From Geothrix limicola (GTDB taxonomy: Bacteria > Acidobacteriota > Holophagae > Holophagales > Holophagaceae), in contig NZ_BSDE01000004.1 in NCBI RefSeq assembly GCF_030268085.1, positions 186,001 through 250,000 of the forward strand: a stretch of 64,000 nt of DNA, written 5' to 3'. A program made the position numbers and the translations under genes. How positions within the stretch are numbered: the first letter of the stretch is position 1; every line of letters begins with the position of its first letter. Positions 50,618-59,376 of this stretch are shown one piece after another. The notes under the pieces are model-generated. The model saw only the letters and a program-made list of their open reading frames with translations, was not told the origin of the DNA and did not search any database.

Positions 50618-52855
50618 GTGCGTCCACTCCTCCAAGGCATCCTGTGGCTCCTGCTGGGGATGGCGATCCCCGTGCCGGCTCCGGCCCAGGCGCCGCCGGA
50701 ACGGGTCACCCTCCAGCTGAAGTGGCACCACCAGTTCCAGTTTGCGGGCTACTACGCCGCCCAGCAGCAGGGCTACTACCGCGAGGCCGGCCTCGAGTTG
50801 GAGATCCACGAAGGCCAGCCCGGCATCGACGTGGTGCAGGAAGTGGTGAGCGGCCGTGCCCAGTTCGGGGTGGGCACCAGCGCGCTCCTGCTCGCCCGGA
50901 ATCAGGGCCGGCCCGTCGTGATCCTGGCGGCGATCTTCCAGCACTCCCCGGTCATCCTCGTCGCCCGCACCGGGGCCGGCATCGGCTCGGTCCAGGATCT
51001 GCCCGGCAAGCGCCTGATGATCGAGAAGCAGTCCGACGAGCTCTTCGCCTACATGCGCAAGGAGGGGGTGTCGGAAAGCTCCGTGACCCTGCTGCCGCAC
51101 ACCTTCAACCCCGAGGATCTGATCGAGGGAAAGGTCGATTGCATCAGCGCCTACCTCACGGATGAGCCGTATTTCTTCGACAAGGTGCGCTTCCCCTACC
51201 TGGTCTTCACGCCCCGCATGGGCGGCATCGATTTCTACGGCGACAACCTCTTTACCTCCGACGGGGAACTGAAGGCCCATCCTGAGCGGGTCAAGGCCTT
51301 CCGGGAAGCGAGCCTGAAGGGCTGGAAGTACGCCATGCAGCACCCGGAGGAGATCACGGACCTGATCCTCGCGCGCTACGGGAAGGGCCGTGGCCGCGAG
51401 TATCTCCTCTACGAAGCCCAGAAGATGAACATGCTCCTCCAGCCGAGCCTCGTGGACATGGGCTACATGTACCGCGGGCGCTGGCAGCACATCCGCGACA
51501 CCTACGCCGAACTGGGCCTCCTGCCCAAGGGCTTCGATCTGGACAAGGTCCTCTACGAACCCGAGGCAGGTGCGCGGCAGATCAACCGCAGGCTCGCGGT
51601 GGCCACGGCGGTGCTGCTGGGCGTGGGCCTCCTCCTCGCCAGCGCCACCCTGATCTTTTCGCGGCTCTACCTCCGGCTGAAGCGCGAGACCGCCTCCCGC
51701 GAAGAGGCCGAGAGGGCCATGCGCCTCGAGCAGGAGCAGAAGGTCCAGCTGGAAATCCAGCTGCAGCAGGCCCGGAAGATGGAGAGCCTGGGCAACCTGG
51801 CGGGCGGCATCGCCCACGACATGAACAATGTCCTGGGGGCCATCCTCGGCATCGCCTCGGCCAACCAGGAAGCCCAGCCCTCTGACAGTGATACCCACCG
51901 GGCCTTCGAGATCATCACCCGGGCCGCCGAGCGGGGCGGGAAGATGGTCAAGTCCCTCCTCAGCTTCGCGCGCCAGAGCCCGGCCGAGCAGCGGGAAGTG
52001 AACCTGAACCAGATCATCCGCGAGGAGACGGAACTCCTGGAGCGGACCACCCTCTCCAAGATCCGGTTGGAGATGGACCTGGATCCCGACCTGAAGCCCA
52101 TGCTCGGGGATGCCGGCGCCCTGACCCAGGTCCTCATGAACCTTTGCGTCAATGCCGTGGACGCCATGCCCGATCGGGGCACCCTCACCCTCCGGACTCG
52201 GAACCTCGGGCGGGACAGGATCGAGGTCAGCGTCGAGGACACGGGCTCGGGGATGCCCAAGGAGGTGCTGGACAAGGCCATGGAGCCCTTCTTCACGACG
52301 AAGGAGATCGGCAAGGGCACCGGTCTGGGCCTGTCCATGGTCTACAGCACCGTGAAGGCCCACCATGGCGAGGTGGCGCTCGATAGCCACCTGGGCCTGG
52401 GCACCCGCGTGACCCTCCGTTTTCCGGCCTGCGATTCCGAATGCCGACCCGGGCAAGCGGAGGGAGATTCCCGGGCCGAGGCCGGTCGCAGGGCCCTCCA
52501 GGTGCTCCTGGTGGACGATGACGAGCTGGTGCTGGGCTCCGTCGAGCACGTCCTCCAGTCGCTGGGCCACATCGTTGTGACGGCCGGAAGCGGGGAGATG
52601 GCCCTGGACCGGATCGAAGGCGGGTACGAGCCGGATGTGGTGATCCTCGACCTGAACATGCCGGGGCTCGGCGGCCACGGCACCTTGCCCCGCCTCCGGG
52701 ATCTGCTTCCAAACGTGCCGATCCTGCTTTCCACCGGCCGGGCGGACCAGTCCGCCCAGGCGCTGGTCAAGGCCTATCCCCTCATCACCCTGCTGCCCAA
52801 GCCTTTCTCCATCCAAAGCCTGCGGGACCACCTGGAGGAAGTGGCCCGGGGCTGA
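50618..52855 (+). CDS. Hybrid sensor kinase with periplasmic THI5/NMT1-type binding domain and C-terminal receiver
   Basis: 745 residues from GTG at 50618 (AAGG five bases upstream). A signal peptide is followed by a SsuA/THI5/NMT1-like solute-binding domain (about 30-310: VTLQLKWHHQFQFAGYYAAQ, EAGLELEIHEGQPGIDVVQE, VSGRAQFGVGTSALLLAR). Then come one TM (about 328-350), a coiled coil, HisKA (GGIAHDMNNVLGAI, H400), HATPase_c (NLCVNAVDAM, DTGSGMP, GTGLGLSMV) and a receiver domain with phospho-acceptor Asp in VVILDLNMPG (D678). The binding domain resembles proteins that bind thiamin-pyrimidine (HMP) precursors or nitrate/sulfonates, so the kinase may sense such a molecule directly. No DNA-binding partner is adjacent. 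Confidence 0.9.
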   Translation: MRPLLQGILWLLLGMAIPVPAPAQAPPERVTLQLKWHHQFQFAGYYAAQQQGYYREAGLELEIHEGQPGIDVVQEVVSGRAQFGVGTSALLLARNQGRPVVILAAIFQHSPVILVARTGAGIGSVQDLPGKRLMIEKQSDELFAYMRKEGVSESSVTLLPHTFNPEDLIEGKVDCISAYLTDEPYFFDKVRFPYLVFTPRMGGIDFYGDNLFTSDGELKAHPERVKAFREASLKGWKYAMQHPEEITDLILARYGKGRGREYLLYEAQKMNMLLQPSLVDMGYMYRGRWQHIRDTYAELGLLPKGFDLDKVLYEPEAGARQINRRLAVATAVLLGVGLLLASATLIFSRLYLRLKRETASREEAERAMRLEQEQKVQLEIQLQQARKMESLGNLAGGIAHDMNNVLGAILGIASANQEAQPSDSDTHRAFEIITRAAERGGKMVKSLLSFARQSPAEQREVNLNQIIREETELLERTTLSKIRLEMDLDPDLKPMLGDAGALTQVLMNLCVNAVDAMPDRGTLTLRTRNLGRDRIEVSVEDTGSGMPKEVLDKAMEPFFTTKEIGKGTGLGLSMVYSTVKAHHGEVALDSHLGLGTRVTLRFPACDSECRPGQAEGDSRAEAGRRALQVLLVDDDELVLGSVEHVLQSLGHIVVTAGSGEMALDRIEGGYEPDVVILDLNMPGLGGHGTLPRLRDLLPNVPILLSTGRADQSAQALVKAYPLITLLPKPFSIQSLRDHLEEVARG

Positions 52856-52882
52856 GGTGTCCCGGGTGCGGGCTCCGTGTGG

Positions 52883-52890
52883 CAGAGTGG
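52883..52890 (+). promoter_or_regulatory. -10-like element CAGAGTGG shared with the Xaa-Pro peptidase gene
   Basis: GTGGCAGAGTGGTT occurs about 90 bases upstream of the ATG at 52976. The 12-base core GGCAGAGTGGTT recurs at 56824-56835 before another exported peptidase gene. The two genes may share a promoter type or regulator. Confidence 0.35.
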
Positions 52891-52975
52891 TTTCATTCCT
52901 GCCTTGATCCTCCTGTGGGCTTTGCAGGCTCGGCCACGCCCGCCAGGTTCGACGCACGATGAAAAGGACCCTCCG

Positions 52976-54730
52976 ATGACTCGACAATTCCTGCTGGTTC
53001 CCGCCCTGCTGGTCGTGGCCTCCACCGCGCCCGCCGGAACGCCTGCGATGGCGCCCGCCAAGGCCGCCTTCGCGCGGTTCAAGAGCGAGTTCATCGAGGC
53101 CTACTGGAAGCAGAATCCTGAAAGCGCCGTGGCGGTGGGGTATTACAAGTACGCGGACCGGCTGCCGGTTCCCGATGCGGCGGAACGCCGCCGCAGCCTC
53201 GGTTTCGGTGACCTCTGGCTGCGCAAGGCGAAGGCCTTCGATGAGGCGAGTCTGGACGTGCAGGACCGGGTGGACCTCCGCCTGATCCGCAATGAACTCG
53301 AATCCGAGCGCTGGGCGGCGACGGTCTTCAGGGGCCATCAGTGGGACCCCTCGAGCTACAACGTCGCGGGCACCTTCGGGCTGCTGCTGGGCACGGAGTA
53401 CGCCCCGCTGGACGCGCGGCTGCGGGTGGTGGGAAAGCGCCTGCCCCGCGTTCCCGCCTACTACGCCGCGGCCAAGGCGGCCCTCAAAGATCCCACGCTG
53501 GAGCACACCCAGCTGGCCATCCTCCAGAACAAGGGCGCCCTGGGCGTCTTCGGCGCGGACTTCCTCAAGCAGGTGGAGGGCTCCACACTGACGAGCGCCG
53601 AGAAGGCCCGCCTGAAGGCCGATGCGGCCAGGGCCCAGGCGGCCATCCAGGACTACATCACGCATCTTGAGGGCCTCGAAATGAGGCTGCGGGCTTCGGG
53701 ATGGCGCAGCTTCCGCATCGGCAAGAAGCTCTTCGAGACGTCGTTCGAGTATTCGATCCAGGCGGGCTGCACGGCCGAAGAGCTGCACCGTCGCGCCCTG
53801 GCGGAAAAGGAAAAGCTGCATGGCCGCATGGCGGAGCTGGCCCTCCAGCTCTGGCCCAAATACTTCGGCACCGAGCCCGCGCCCGCCGACCGTCTGGACC
53901 TGATCGGCCGCATGGTGGAGCGGCTCTCGCAGACACACGTTTCCGCCGAAGGCTTCGTGGCCGAAGTGAAGCGGCAGATCCCCCTGCTGGAAAGCTGGGT
54001 GCGTGAGCATGACCTCGTGAACCAGGATCCGACCAGGCCCCTGGTCGTGCGAGAGACGCCCGAATACATGCGCGGCGTTGCCGGCGCCAGCGTGAGCGCG
54101 CCCGGGCCCTACGATCCCAAGGCCAACACCTACTACAACGTCACGCCGCTGGAGGGCACGGCGGCCCAAAAGGAGAGCTACCTGCGGGAGTACAACGAGT
54201 ACATCCTCCAGGTGCTGAACATCCACGAAGCTATTCCCGGGCACTACGTGCAGCTGCTCCACGCCAACCAGTCGCCCAGCCTCGTGAAGGCCGTCTTCGG
54301 CAACGGCGCCATGGTGGAAGGCTGGGCCGTCTACGCCGAGCGCATGATGCTGGAATCCGGCTACGGCGGAAACACGCCCGAGATGTGGCTCATGTATTCC
54401 AAGTGGAACCTGCGGGTGGTCTGCAACGCGATCCTGGATTACGGCGTCCACGTCGAGGGGATGGGCGAGGCCCAGGCCATGCGCCTGCTCACGCGCGAGG
54501 CCTTCCAGCAGGACAGCGAAGCCCGGGAGAAGTGGCACCGGGCCCAGGTCACGTCGGTCCAGCTCTCCAGCTACTTCGCGGGCTACTCCGCCATCTATGA
54601 CCTGCGCGAGCGGCTCAAGGCGCAGCAGGGCCGCGACTTCGACCTCAAGCGCTTCCACGAGCAGTTCCTGAGCTATGGCAGCGCCCCGGTGAAGGTCATC
54701 CGCGAGCTGATGCTGCCCAAGGTCAATTGA
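52976..54730 (+). CDS. Exported DUF885 family metallopeptidase-like protein
   Basis: 584 residues from ATG at 52976, with AAAAGGA upstream. Signal peptide FLLVPALLVVASTAPA. The zinc motif HEAIPGHY (H417-E-x3-H422 region) and EGWAVYAERMM supply the family's metal ligands. DUF885 proteins are large all-helical metallopeptidases of the periplasm or cell surface with unsettled substrates. The 3' end overlaps that of the convergent histidine kinase gene by 8 bases. Confidence 0.87.
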   Translation: MTRQFLLVPALLVVASTAPAGTPAMAPAKAAFARFKSEFIEAYWKQNPESAVAVGYYKYADRLPVPDAAERRRSLGFGDLWLRKAKAFDEASLDVQDRVDLRLIRNELESERWAATVFRGHQWDPSSYNVAGTFGLLLGTEYAPLDARLRVVGKRLPRVPAYYAAAKAALKDPTLEHTQLAILQNKGALGVFGADFLKQVEGSTLTSAEKARLKADAARAQAAIQDYITHLEGLEMRLRASGWRSFRIGKKLFETSFEYSIQAGCTAEELHRRALAEKEKLHGRMAELALQLWPKYFGTEPAPADRLDLIGRMVERLSQTHVSAEGFVAEVKRQIPLLESWVREHDLVNQDPTRPLVVRETPEYMRGVAGASVSAPGPYDPKANTYYNVTPLEGTAAQKESYLREYNEYILQVLNIHEAIPGHYVQLLHANQSPSLVKAVFGNGAMVEGWAVYAERMMLESGYGGNTPEMWLMYSKWNLRVVCNAILDYGVHVEGMGEAQAMRLLTREAFQQDSEAREKWHRAQVTSVQLSSYFAGYSAIYDLRERLKAQQGRDFDLKRFHEQFLSYGSAPVKVIRELMLPKVN

Positions 54731-56444
54731 CGGGGAAGGCCTCGGCTTCGGGCGCATCCCAATGCGGGGGCGGGAACTCGATACGGAAGCGGGAGCCCCG
54801 CCCCACTTCGGTATGCACCTGGATGCGGCCGCCCAGGTCGTCCACCACGGCCTTCACGGAGCCCAGGCCGAGGCCCGTGCCCTTGCCGGCCTCCTTGGTG
54901 GTGAAGAAGGCCTCGAACAGGTGGGCCAGCACCTGGGGGGGCATGCCGCTTCCCGTGTCCTCGACCTCCAGCACGGCGCCAGGGCCTTCGCTGCCAAGCC
55001 GGACGGTGATGCTTCCCCCGGGCGGCGTCGCATCCTTCGCGTTGCCCACGAGGTTCACCACGATCTGATCGATGAGCGTGCCCTGGGCCCGCACCAGGAG
55101 CGGATGGTCCGGCACGACGACGATGAGCCCGAGGCTCTTGGGGATGAGGGCGCGGAGCACCGGTTCGAGCCCGCAGATGTGGGCCGTGAGGTCGAGGATG
55201 CTGAGTCCCGGGCCTTCCGGGCGCCCGGTGGCCATCATGCGTTGGGTCAGTTCCCCCGCGCGGACCAGCGCGGTTTCGAGCCGGCCGAGATCCTGCTCGG
55301 AGCGGCCAGGGTGCACTTCCGCCGCCAGGCCCAGGTAGCCCAGGGCCGCCGTGAGCAGGTTGTTGAGATCGTGGGCCAGGCCCGCACCCATCGTCGCCAG
55401 CAGGTTCATGCGCTGGGTCCGCAGGACGAGGGACTGTGTCTCCGCCAACTCCCGGGTGCGGATCTCCACCTTGGATTCGAGGTGGCGGTTGATCTCGACG
55501 TAGTCCCACAGCAGGAGCCCCTGGCGCAGCAGCACGAGGAGGGCGAGGCCGATGAGCAGCCCGAGGCCCATGCCGTCCCGGTGGGCACCCGCGGGCAGGT
55601 AGGTGGCCAGGGCCCCGCCGAAGGCCAGGACCACGGGCAGGTAGGGCAGCAGCAACAGAAGGATGCGGTGGGCCGAGGTGGAAGGACGCGTCGACCAGGG
55701 CGCCTGGGTCGCCCACCAGAGCATGGCCCAGAAGGGCACGCCGATGACTCGGGAGGGGTGGTAGATGTGGAAGGTGCCGCCGAGGATGGCGTAAGCCCAG
55801 AAGGGCACGGTCAGAGCGAAGTAGCCGAGGGCGAGCGCGAGGATCCCCACGGGACTGTCGAGGCTGAGCTGGCGCGCGATGAGGGCGTGGCAGGCCAGGC
55901 CCAGGCTGCAGGCGATGAGCAGGAAGAAGGCCTGGAGCAGCAGCTGCGTCTGGGGGTCTCCCGCCACGGGCAGGAGCGGCTTCACGACCCACATCCAGAA
56001 CATGAGGTAGAGGGCGGTCGCGAAGATGATGCCGTCGAGAAGGGCTCCCCCCCGGCGGCCGGGCTCGCGGGGACGCTGGCTGCGGAAGCCGACGAGGGAG
56101 GCGGCCACGGGAAGGATGGACAGCGTCCACCCGGAAAGCTGCGACAGCGGAGGGTGGTGGATGAAGAAACCCTGGACGAACTGCTGGCGCAGGGCCGTGG
56201 CGAGGGCGAAGGACACCATCAGGAAGAAGCACCCGACCAGGATCCAGCCCCACCGGTTCAGGGGTTCCCGCCTTGCCCTGCGGAAGGCCTCAAGTCCGGT
56301 ATAAGGCAGCAGGACGAGGTAGATGAGCGTGGGGACGCCCACCCGCACCGCCGGTGGAAGGGCGGACGGAACCAGGAGGAGGATGCTCGCGCTTCCGAAC
56401 ACCGCAAACATCACCCAAGGGGGCACCCTCGATTCAGCCGTCAT
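54723..56444 (-). CDS. Membrane sensor histidine kinase
   Basis: 573 residues from ATG at 56442-56444. The N-terminal half has eight or nine hydrophobic segments (7TM-like, about 10-320), followed by a short coiled coil (LESKVEIRTRELAETQ), HisKA with GAGLAHDLNNLLTAALG, and HATPase_c (NLVGNAKDATPPGG, DTGSGMP, GTGLGLGSV). No PAS domain or receiver is attached and no response regulator is adjacent, so its partner must lie elsewhere. GATAAT lies 7 bases before the ATG, another leaderless-looking start. The signal sensed is unknown. Confidence 0.88.
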   Translation of the reverse strand: MTAESRVPPWVMFAVFGSASILLLVPSALPPAVRVGVPTLIYLVLLPYTGLEAFRRARREPLNRWGWILVGCFFLMVSFALATALRQQFVQGFFIHHPPLSQLSGWTLSILPVAASLVGFRSQRPREPGRRGGALLDGIIFATALYLMFWMWVVKPLLPVAGDPQTQLLLQAFFLLIACSLGLACHALIARQLSLDSPVGILALALGYFALTVPFWAYAILGGTFHIYHPSRVIGVPFWAMLWWATQAPWSTRPSTSAHRILLLLLPYLPVVLAFGGALATYLPAGAHRDGMGLGLLIGLALLVLLRQGLLLWDYVEINRHLESKVEIRTRELAETQSLVLRTQRMNLLATMGAGLAHDLNNLLTAALGYLGLAAEVHPGRSEQDLGRLETALVRAGELTQRMMATGRPEGPGLSILDLTAHICGLEPVLRALIPKSLGLIVVVPDHPLLVRAQGTLIDQIVVNLVGNAKDATPPGGSITVRLGSEGPGAVLEVEDTGSGMPPQVLAHLFEAFFTTKEAGKGTGLGLGSVKAVVDDLGGRIQVHTEVGRGSRFRIEFPPPHWDAPEAEAFPVN

Positions 56445-56505
56445 GACCGGGATTATCGGATGAAGGCGCGGGAATGGGTGATGAATGGGTTTGGAAGATC
56501 GGCGC

Positions 56506-56643
56506 CTATTTCTTCTTTTTGGTGGGGGACAGCGGGGACGGTTTCACGGATTCGGTCAGCCGGCTGGACAGCTCCGCGCCCCGGTGGGTGGCGCCGTGCA
56601 CGATGGGTGGTTTGGCCTTCTTGGGTTTCTTGTCGTTGGACAT
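56506..56643 (-). CDS. Small Lys/Pro-rich protein (45 aa)
   Basis: ATG at 56641-56643 reads MSNDKKPKKAKPPIVHGATH, then RGAELSSRLTESVKPS, and ends PTKKKK before TAG. AAGGGA lies 5 bases upstream of the ATG. The composition is strongly basic, with Lys at both ends, and it does not look like a random frame. Known bacterial parallels include small basic nucleic-acid-binding or stress proteins, but I do not recognise this one. It precedes the histidine kinase gene by 61 bases on the same strand and could belong to its transcript. Confidence 0.55.
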   Translation of the reverse strand: MSNDKKPKKAKPPIVHGATHRGAELSSRLTESVKPSPLSPTKKKK

Positions 56644-56825
56644 GGTGTCCCTTTTCGGGTCTCCGGTTCAATCGGATTCAGGCCCTGTTGACAGCATGGA
56701 CCCGATTTTTGGAAGTTTATGAATTTCTTTATTTATATTCACAAATGGGCTTGCAACCACCCCTGCTTCAGCAGGTTCGGCACGGGTGGAAAAACACCCA
56801 AGCCCGCCTTGCGGGGGGCCTATGG

Positions 56826-56833
56826 CAGAGTGG
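56826..56833 (+). promoter_or_regulatory. -10-like element CAGAGTGG before the Xaa-Pro peptidase gene
   Basis: TATGGCAGAGTGGTT ends 18 bases before the ATG at 56853, leaving a leader that still contains CTGGAG. It repeats the 12-base core seen at 52881. The 56644-56852 stretch also holds an AT-rich patch around 56710-56745 (TTTATATTCACAAA) that could contain further promoter elements. Confidence 0.35.
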
Positions 56834-56852
56834 TTCCACCCCTGGAGCCCGC

Positions 56853-58295
56853 ATGCCGCGCTGCCGTTCTGCCCTGTTCCTTCTGCCGGCCCTCGTGTCG
56901 ACCTTCGCGCCCGTCCTTGCGGCCCAGGCACCACTGGCCTACCACGGTGTGCGGCTCCCGAAGGCCTTCTTCGCGGGCAACCGGGCCAGGCTCATGGCGC
57001 GGGCCAAGGCCATGGGGCCAGGCAGCCTGGTGGTGGTGAAGTCCATGCCGCTCCAGCCCAGTTCCGGCGACGGCGAGCACCTCTACCGGCAGGACTCGGA
57101 CTTCTACTACCTCACGGGCGTGGAAGAGGAGCACGCCGTGGCCCTGCTGGACGCGGACAAGGGCACGTACACGCTGCTCGTGCAGGCCAGCGATCCCCGC
57201 CGCGAGATCTACGACGGGCCGCGCCTCGGCGTGGAGGGCGCCAAGGCGAGGGGAGCCGATGAGGCGGCGGTGTTCCCCGCCGCGGAGAAGACGCTGAACG
57301 AGGCCCTGGCGAAGGCCAAGCGCATCGTCCTCATCGACAATTTCGACGAGACCTTCCGCACCAAGGTGCTCGACGTGGCCTATCCAAAAGGCGCCGCCAC
57401 CTGGAAGGGCGATTACGAAAAAAGCCTGGTGGACGGCCGTCCCATCGTCGCCGAGATGCGGCTGATCAAGCAGCCCTGCGAAATCGACATGATCCAGCAC
57501 GCCGTGGACGTGAGCATCGAAGGGCACCTGGCCGCCATGCGGGGCAGCGCATCTTTCACCAACGAAGGGCAGGTGGCGGCGGCCCTGGAAGGCACCGTGC
57601 GCGCCCTGGGCGCGCGCTTCCTCGCCTACGAGACCATCGCCGGGGCGGGCAGCAACGGCTGCGTGCTGCACTACCCCTTCAACGATCAGCCCATCCTGCC
57701 CGGCTCGCTCATCCTCATGGATGCCAGCGGCGAGGTGGGCTACTACACCTCGGATATCACGCGCACCTGGCCCGCCAGCGGCACCTTCAGCCCCGAGCAG
57801 CGAGCCCTCTACGACCTGGTGCTGAAGGCCCAGGAGGCGGGGCTCCAGGAGGTGCGGCCCGGCCGCCTGCACGAGGCGAGCATAAGGGCGGCCGCCCGCG
57901 TCGTCAGCGACGGGCTCGTGGACCTCGGTCTCATCAAGGGGGAGAAGGAGGCGGCCTTCAAGCGGGGCGACTGGAACAAGTTCCTCCCGCACGGCATCAG
58001 CCACTACCTGGGCCTGGATGTGCACGATGTCGGCAGCTACGGCGCGCCGTCGGAGTTCCACCGGCACGGCGGCATGCGGCCGCTGGAGGCCGGCATGGTG
58101 CTCACCATGGAGCCGGGCATCTACATCCCCAAGGGCATGGAGGGCGTTGACGCGAAATGGCAGGGCATCGGCATCCGCATCGAGGACGTGATCCTCGTGA
58201 CGCCCGAGGGCTGCCGCAACCTGAGCGCCCGTCTGCCCCGCAAGGCGGAAGAGGTGGAGAAGGTCGTGCGTTCTGGGGCCAAGCTTCGGAAGTAG
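56853..58295 (+). CDS. Exported Xaa-Pro aminopeptidase (M24 family)
   Basis: 480 residues from ATG at 56853 (CTGGAG upstream). Signal peptide ALFLLPALVSTFAPVLA. The N-terminal creatinase-like domain (about 30-210, QDSDFYYLTGVEEEHAVALL) is followed by the pita-bread peptidase domain with the five metal ligands D, D, H, E, E in MDASGEVGYYTSDITRTWP, PHGISHYLGLDVHD, LTMEPGIYIP and GIRIEDVILV. It removes N-terminal residues before proline. A periplasmic form is unusual compared with cytosolic PepP. It converges on the barrel-protein gene. Confidence 0.92.
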   Translation: MPRCRSALFLLPALVSTFAPVLAAQAPLAYHGVRLPKAFFAGNRARLMARAKAMGPGSLVVVKSMPLQPSSGDGEHLYRQDSDFYYLTGVEEEHAVALLDADKGTYTLLVQASDPRREIYDGPRLGVEGAKARGADEAAVFPAAEKTLNEALAKAKRIVLIDNFDETFRTKVLDVAYPKGAATWKGDYEKSLVDGRPIVAEMRLIKQPCEIDMIQHAVDVSIEGHLAAMRGSASFTNEGQVAAALEGTVRALGARFLAYETIAGAGSNGCVLHYPFNDQPILPGSLILMDASGEVGYYTSDITRTWPASGTFSPEQRALYDLVLKAQEAGLQEVRPGRLHEASIRAAARVVSDGLVDLGLIKGEKEAAFKRGDWNKFLPHGISHYLGLDVHDVGSYGAPSEFHRHGGMRPLEAGMVLTMEPGIYIPKGMEGVDAKWQGIGIRIEDVILVTPEGCRNLSARLPRKAEEVEKVVRSGAKLRK

Positions 58296-58302
58296 ACGGG
58301 GC

Positions 58303-58836
58303 TCAGAACCGCAGCGTGGCGCCGAGGGTCAGGCCCGTGGCCGTGAGCGTCTTGTCGATGGGGCTCCAGAAGCCCCGCGCTTCGAAGGCCAGCCGCGGCG
58401 AGATCTGGTAGCCCAGGCCGCCGTTCACGCCCAGGCGGGTGGCGTTGATGGTGGAGGGCGAGGTGCCCACCGAAGCCACGTGCCACTGGTGGCCGCCGAT
58501 GGAGGCGATGAGGTAGGCCCCGCGCTCGGGATCCTCGCTGGGGTACCAGAGGCCGTCCATCATGAAGTCCACGGAACCCACCGTCGTCTTGGTGCCGCTG
58601 AGGCCGAGGGTGTCGCCCTTGGGGATGTACTGGAAGCCGATGAGGGGACGCAGCACCAGGCCGCCGTTGACGGGCAGGCTGACGAAGACCGCCGCGCCGA
58701 TGCCGATCTGGCGGTTGGTCAGGTCGATCAGGTCGCCCATGGGCACCAGGGCGTGGGCGCGAAACCCGATGTAGGACTCTTGGTCCTGGGCGACGAGGGG
58801 TAGGGAGAGGGCGATCAGTAGGGCCGCGCGCTTCAT
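58303..58836 (-). CDS. Small outer-membrane beta-barrel protein
   Basis: 177 residues with signal peptide RAALLIALSLPLVAQ. Alternating strands (YIGFRAHALVPMGDL, GAAVFVSLPVNGGLVLRPLI, RLGVNGGLGYQISPRLAFEA) end in LTLGATLRF with terminal Phe. Size suits an eight-stranded OmpX/OmpW-like barrel. The gene starts one base after the KdsC-like gene ends, so they are likely co-transcribed. Function unknown. Confidence 0.75.
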   Translation of the reverse strand: MKRAALLIALSLPLVAQDQESYIGFRAHALVPMGDLIDLTNRQIGIGAAVFVSLPVNGGLVLRPLIGFQYIPKGDTLGLSGTKTTVGSVDFMMDGLWYPSEDPERGAYLIASIGGHQWHVASVGTSPSTINATRLGVNGGLGYQISPRLAFEARGFWSPIDKTLTATGLTLGATLRF

Positions 58837-58837
58837 G

Positions 58838-59362
58838 TCAAACCTCGTAGGTGGCCAGGATGTCGGCCCAGCGTCCCTGGGCCTTGAGGATGCGCTCGGC
58901 GACGGCGCGCAGCAGGCCGTGGCCGCCGGGGATCTGGGTTACCCAGTGGCAGGCGGCCTGCACTTCGGGCACGGCGTCGGAGGGACAGCAGGCCAGACCC
59001 ACCCGGCGCAGCAGGGGCAGGTCGGGCAGGTCGTCGCCCAGGTGGGCGATCTGGTCATAGGTCAGGCCGTATTTGGCGCAGAGCTGATCGAGCACGGGTT
59101 TCTTCGCCAGGTGCCCCGCGAAGCAGTCCTCGACGCCCAGATCCTTGGCGCGGTTCAGGGTGGCCTCCGAAGCCAGGCCGGAAATGAAAGCCACGGGGAT
59201 GCCGGACCGCTGCAGCCACTTGATGGCCGCGCCGTCCCGCACATGGAAGGACTTGGCGTTGCCGGGCACGGCGCCATAGTGGAGGGCGCCCGTGGTGAGC
59301 ACGCCGTCGATGTCGGTGCAGAGAAGGCGGATCTTGGCCGCGCGCAGGTCCAGGTCGTCCAC
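58838..59362 (-). CDS. kdsC: KdsC-like HAD phosphatase (3-deoxy-manno-octulosonate-8-phosphate phosphatase family)
   Basis: 174 residues from GTG at 59360-59362. HAD motif I LLCTDIDGVLTTGAL (DxD), motif II VAFISGLASEA, the Lys in LAKKPVLDQL, and motif IV HLGDDLPDLPLL. Length and lack of a cap domain fit the C0 KdsC group, which makes KDO for lipopolysaccharide. The related YrbI-like and NeuA-type phosphatases cannot be ruled out, as no kdsA/kdsB is adjacent. The upstream GCTAGGCTGG element leaves a 14-base leader with GGGAG. Confidence 0.85.
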   Translation of the reverse strand: MDDLDLRAAKIRLLCTDIDGVLTTGALHYGAVPGNAKSFHVRDGAAIKWLQRSGIPVAFISGLASEATLNRAKDLGVEDCFAGHLAKKPVLDQLCAKYGLTYDQIAHLGDDLPDLPLLRRVGLACCPSDAVPEVQAACHWVTQIPGGHGLLRAVAERILKAQGRWADILATYEV

Positions 59363-59376
59363 GGGTCGCTCCCAGA

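Noticed and set aside
54762-58295. A 1,177-residue plus-strand frame joining the kinase region to the Xaa-Pro peptidase
   Set aside because: The first two thirds run antisense to a clear histidine kinase; the true gene starts at the ATG at 56853, which gives a signal peptide and ribosome site.
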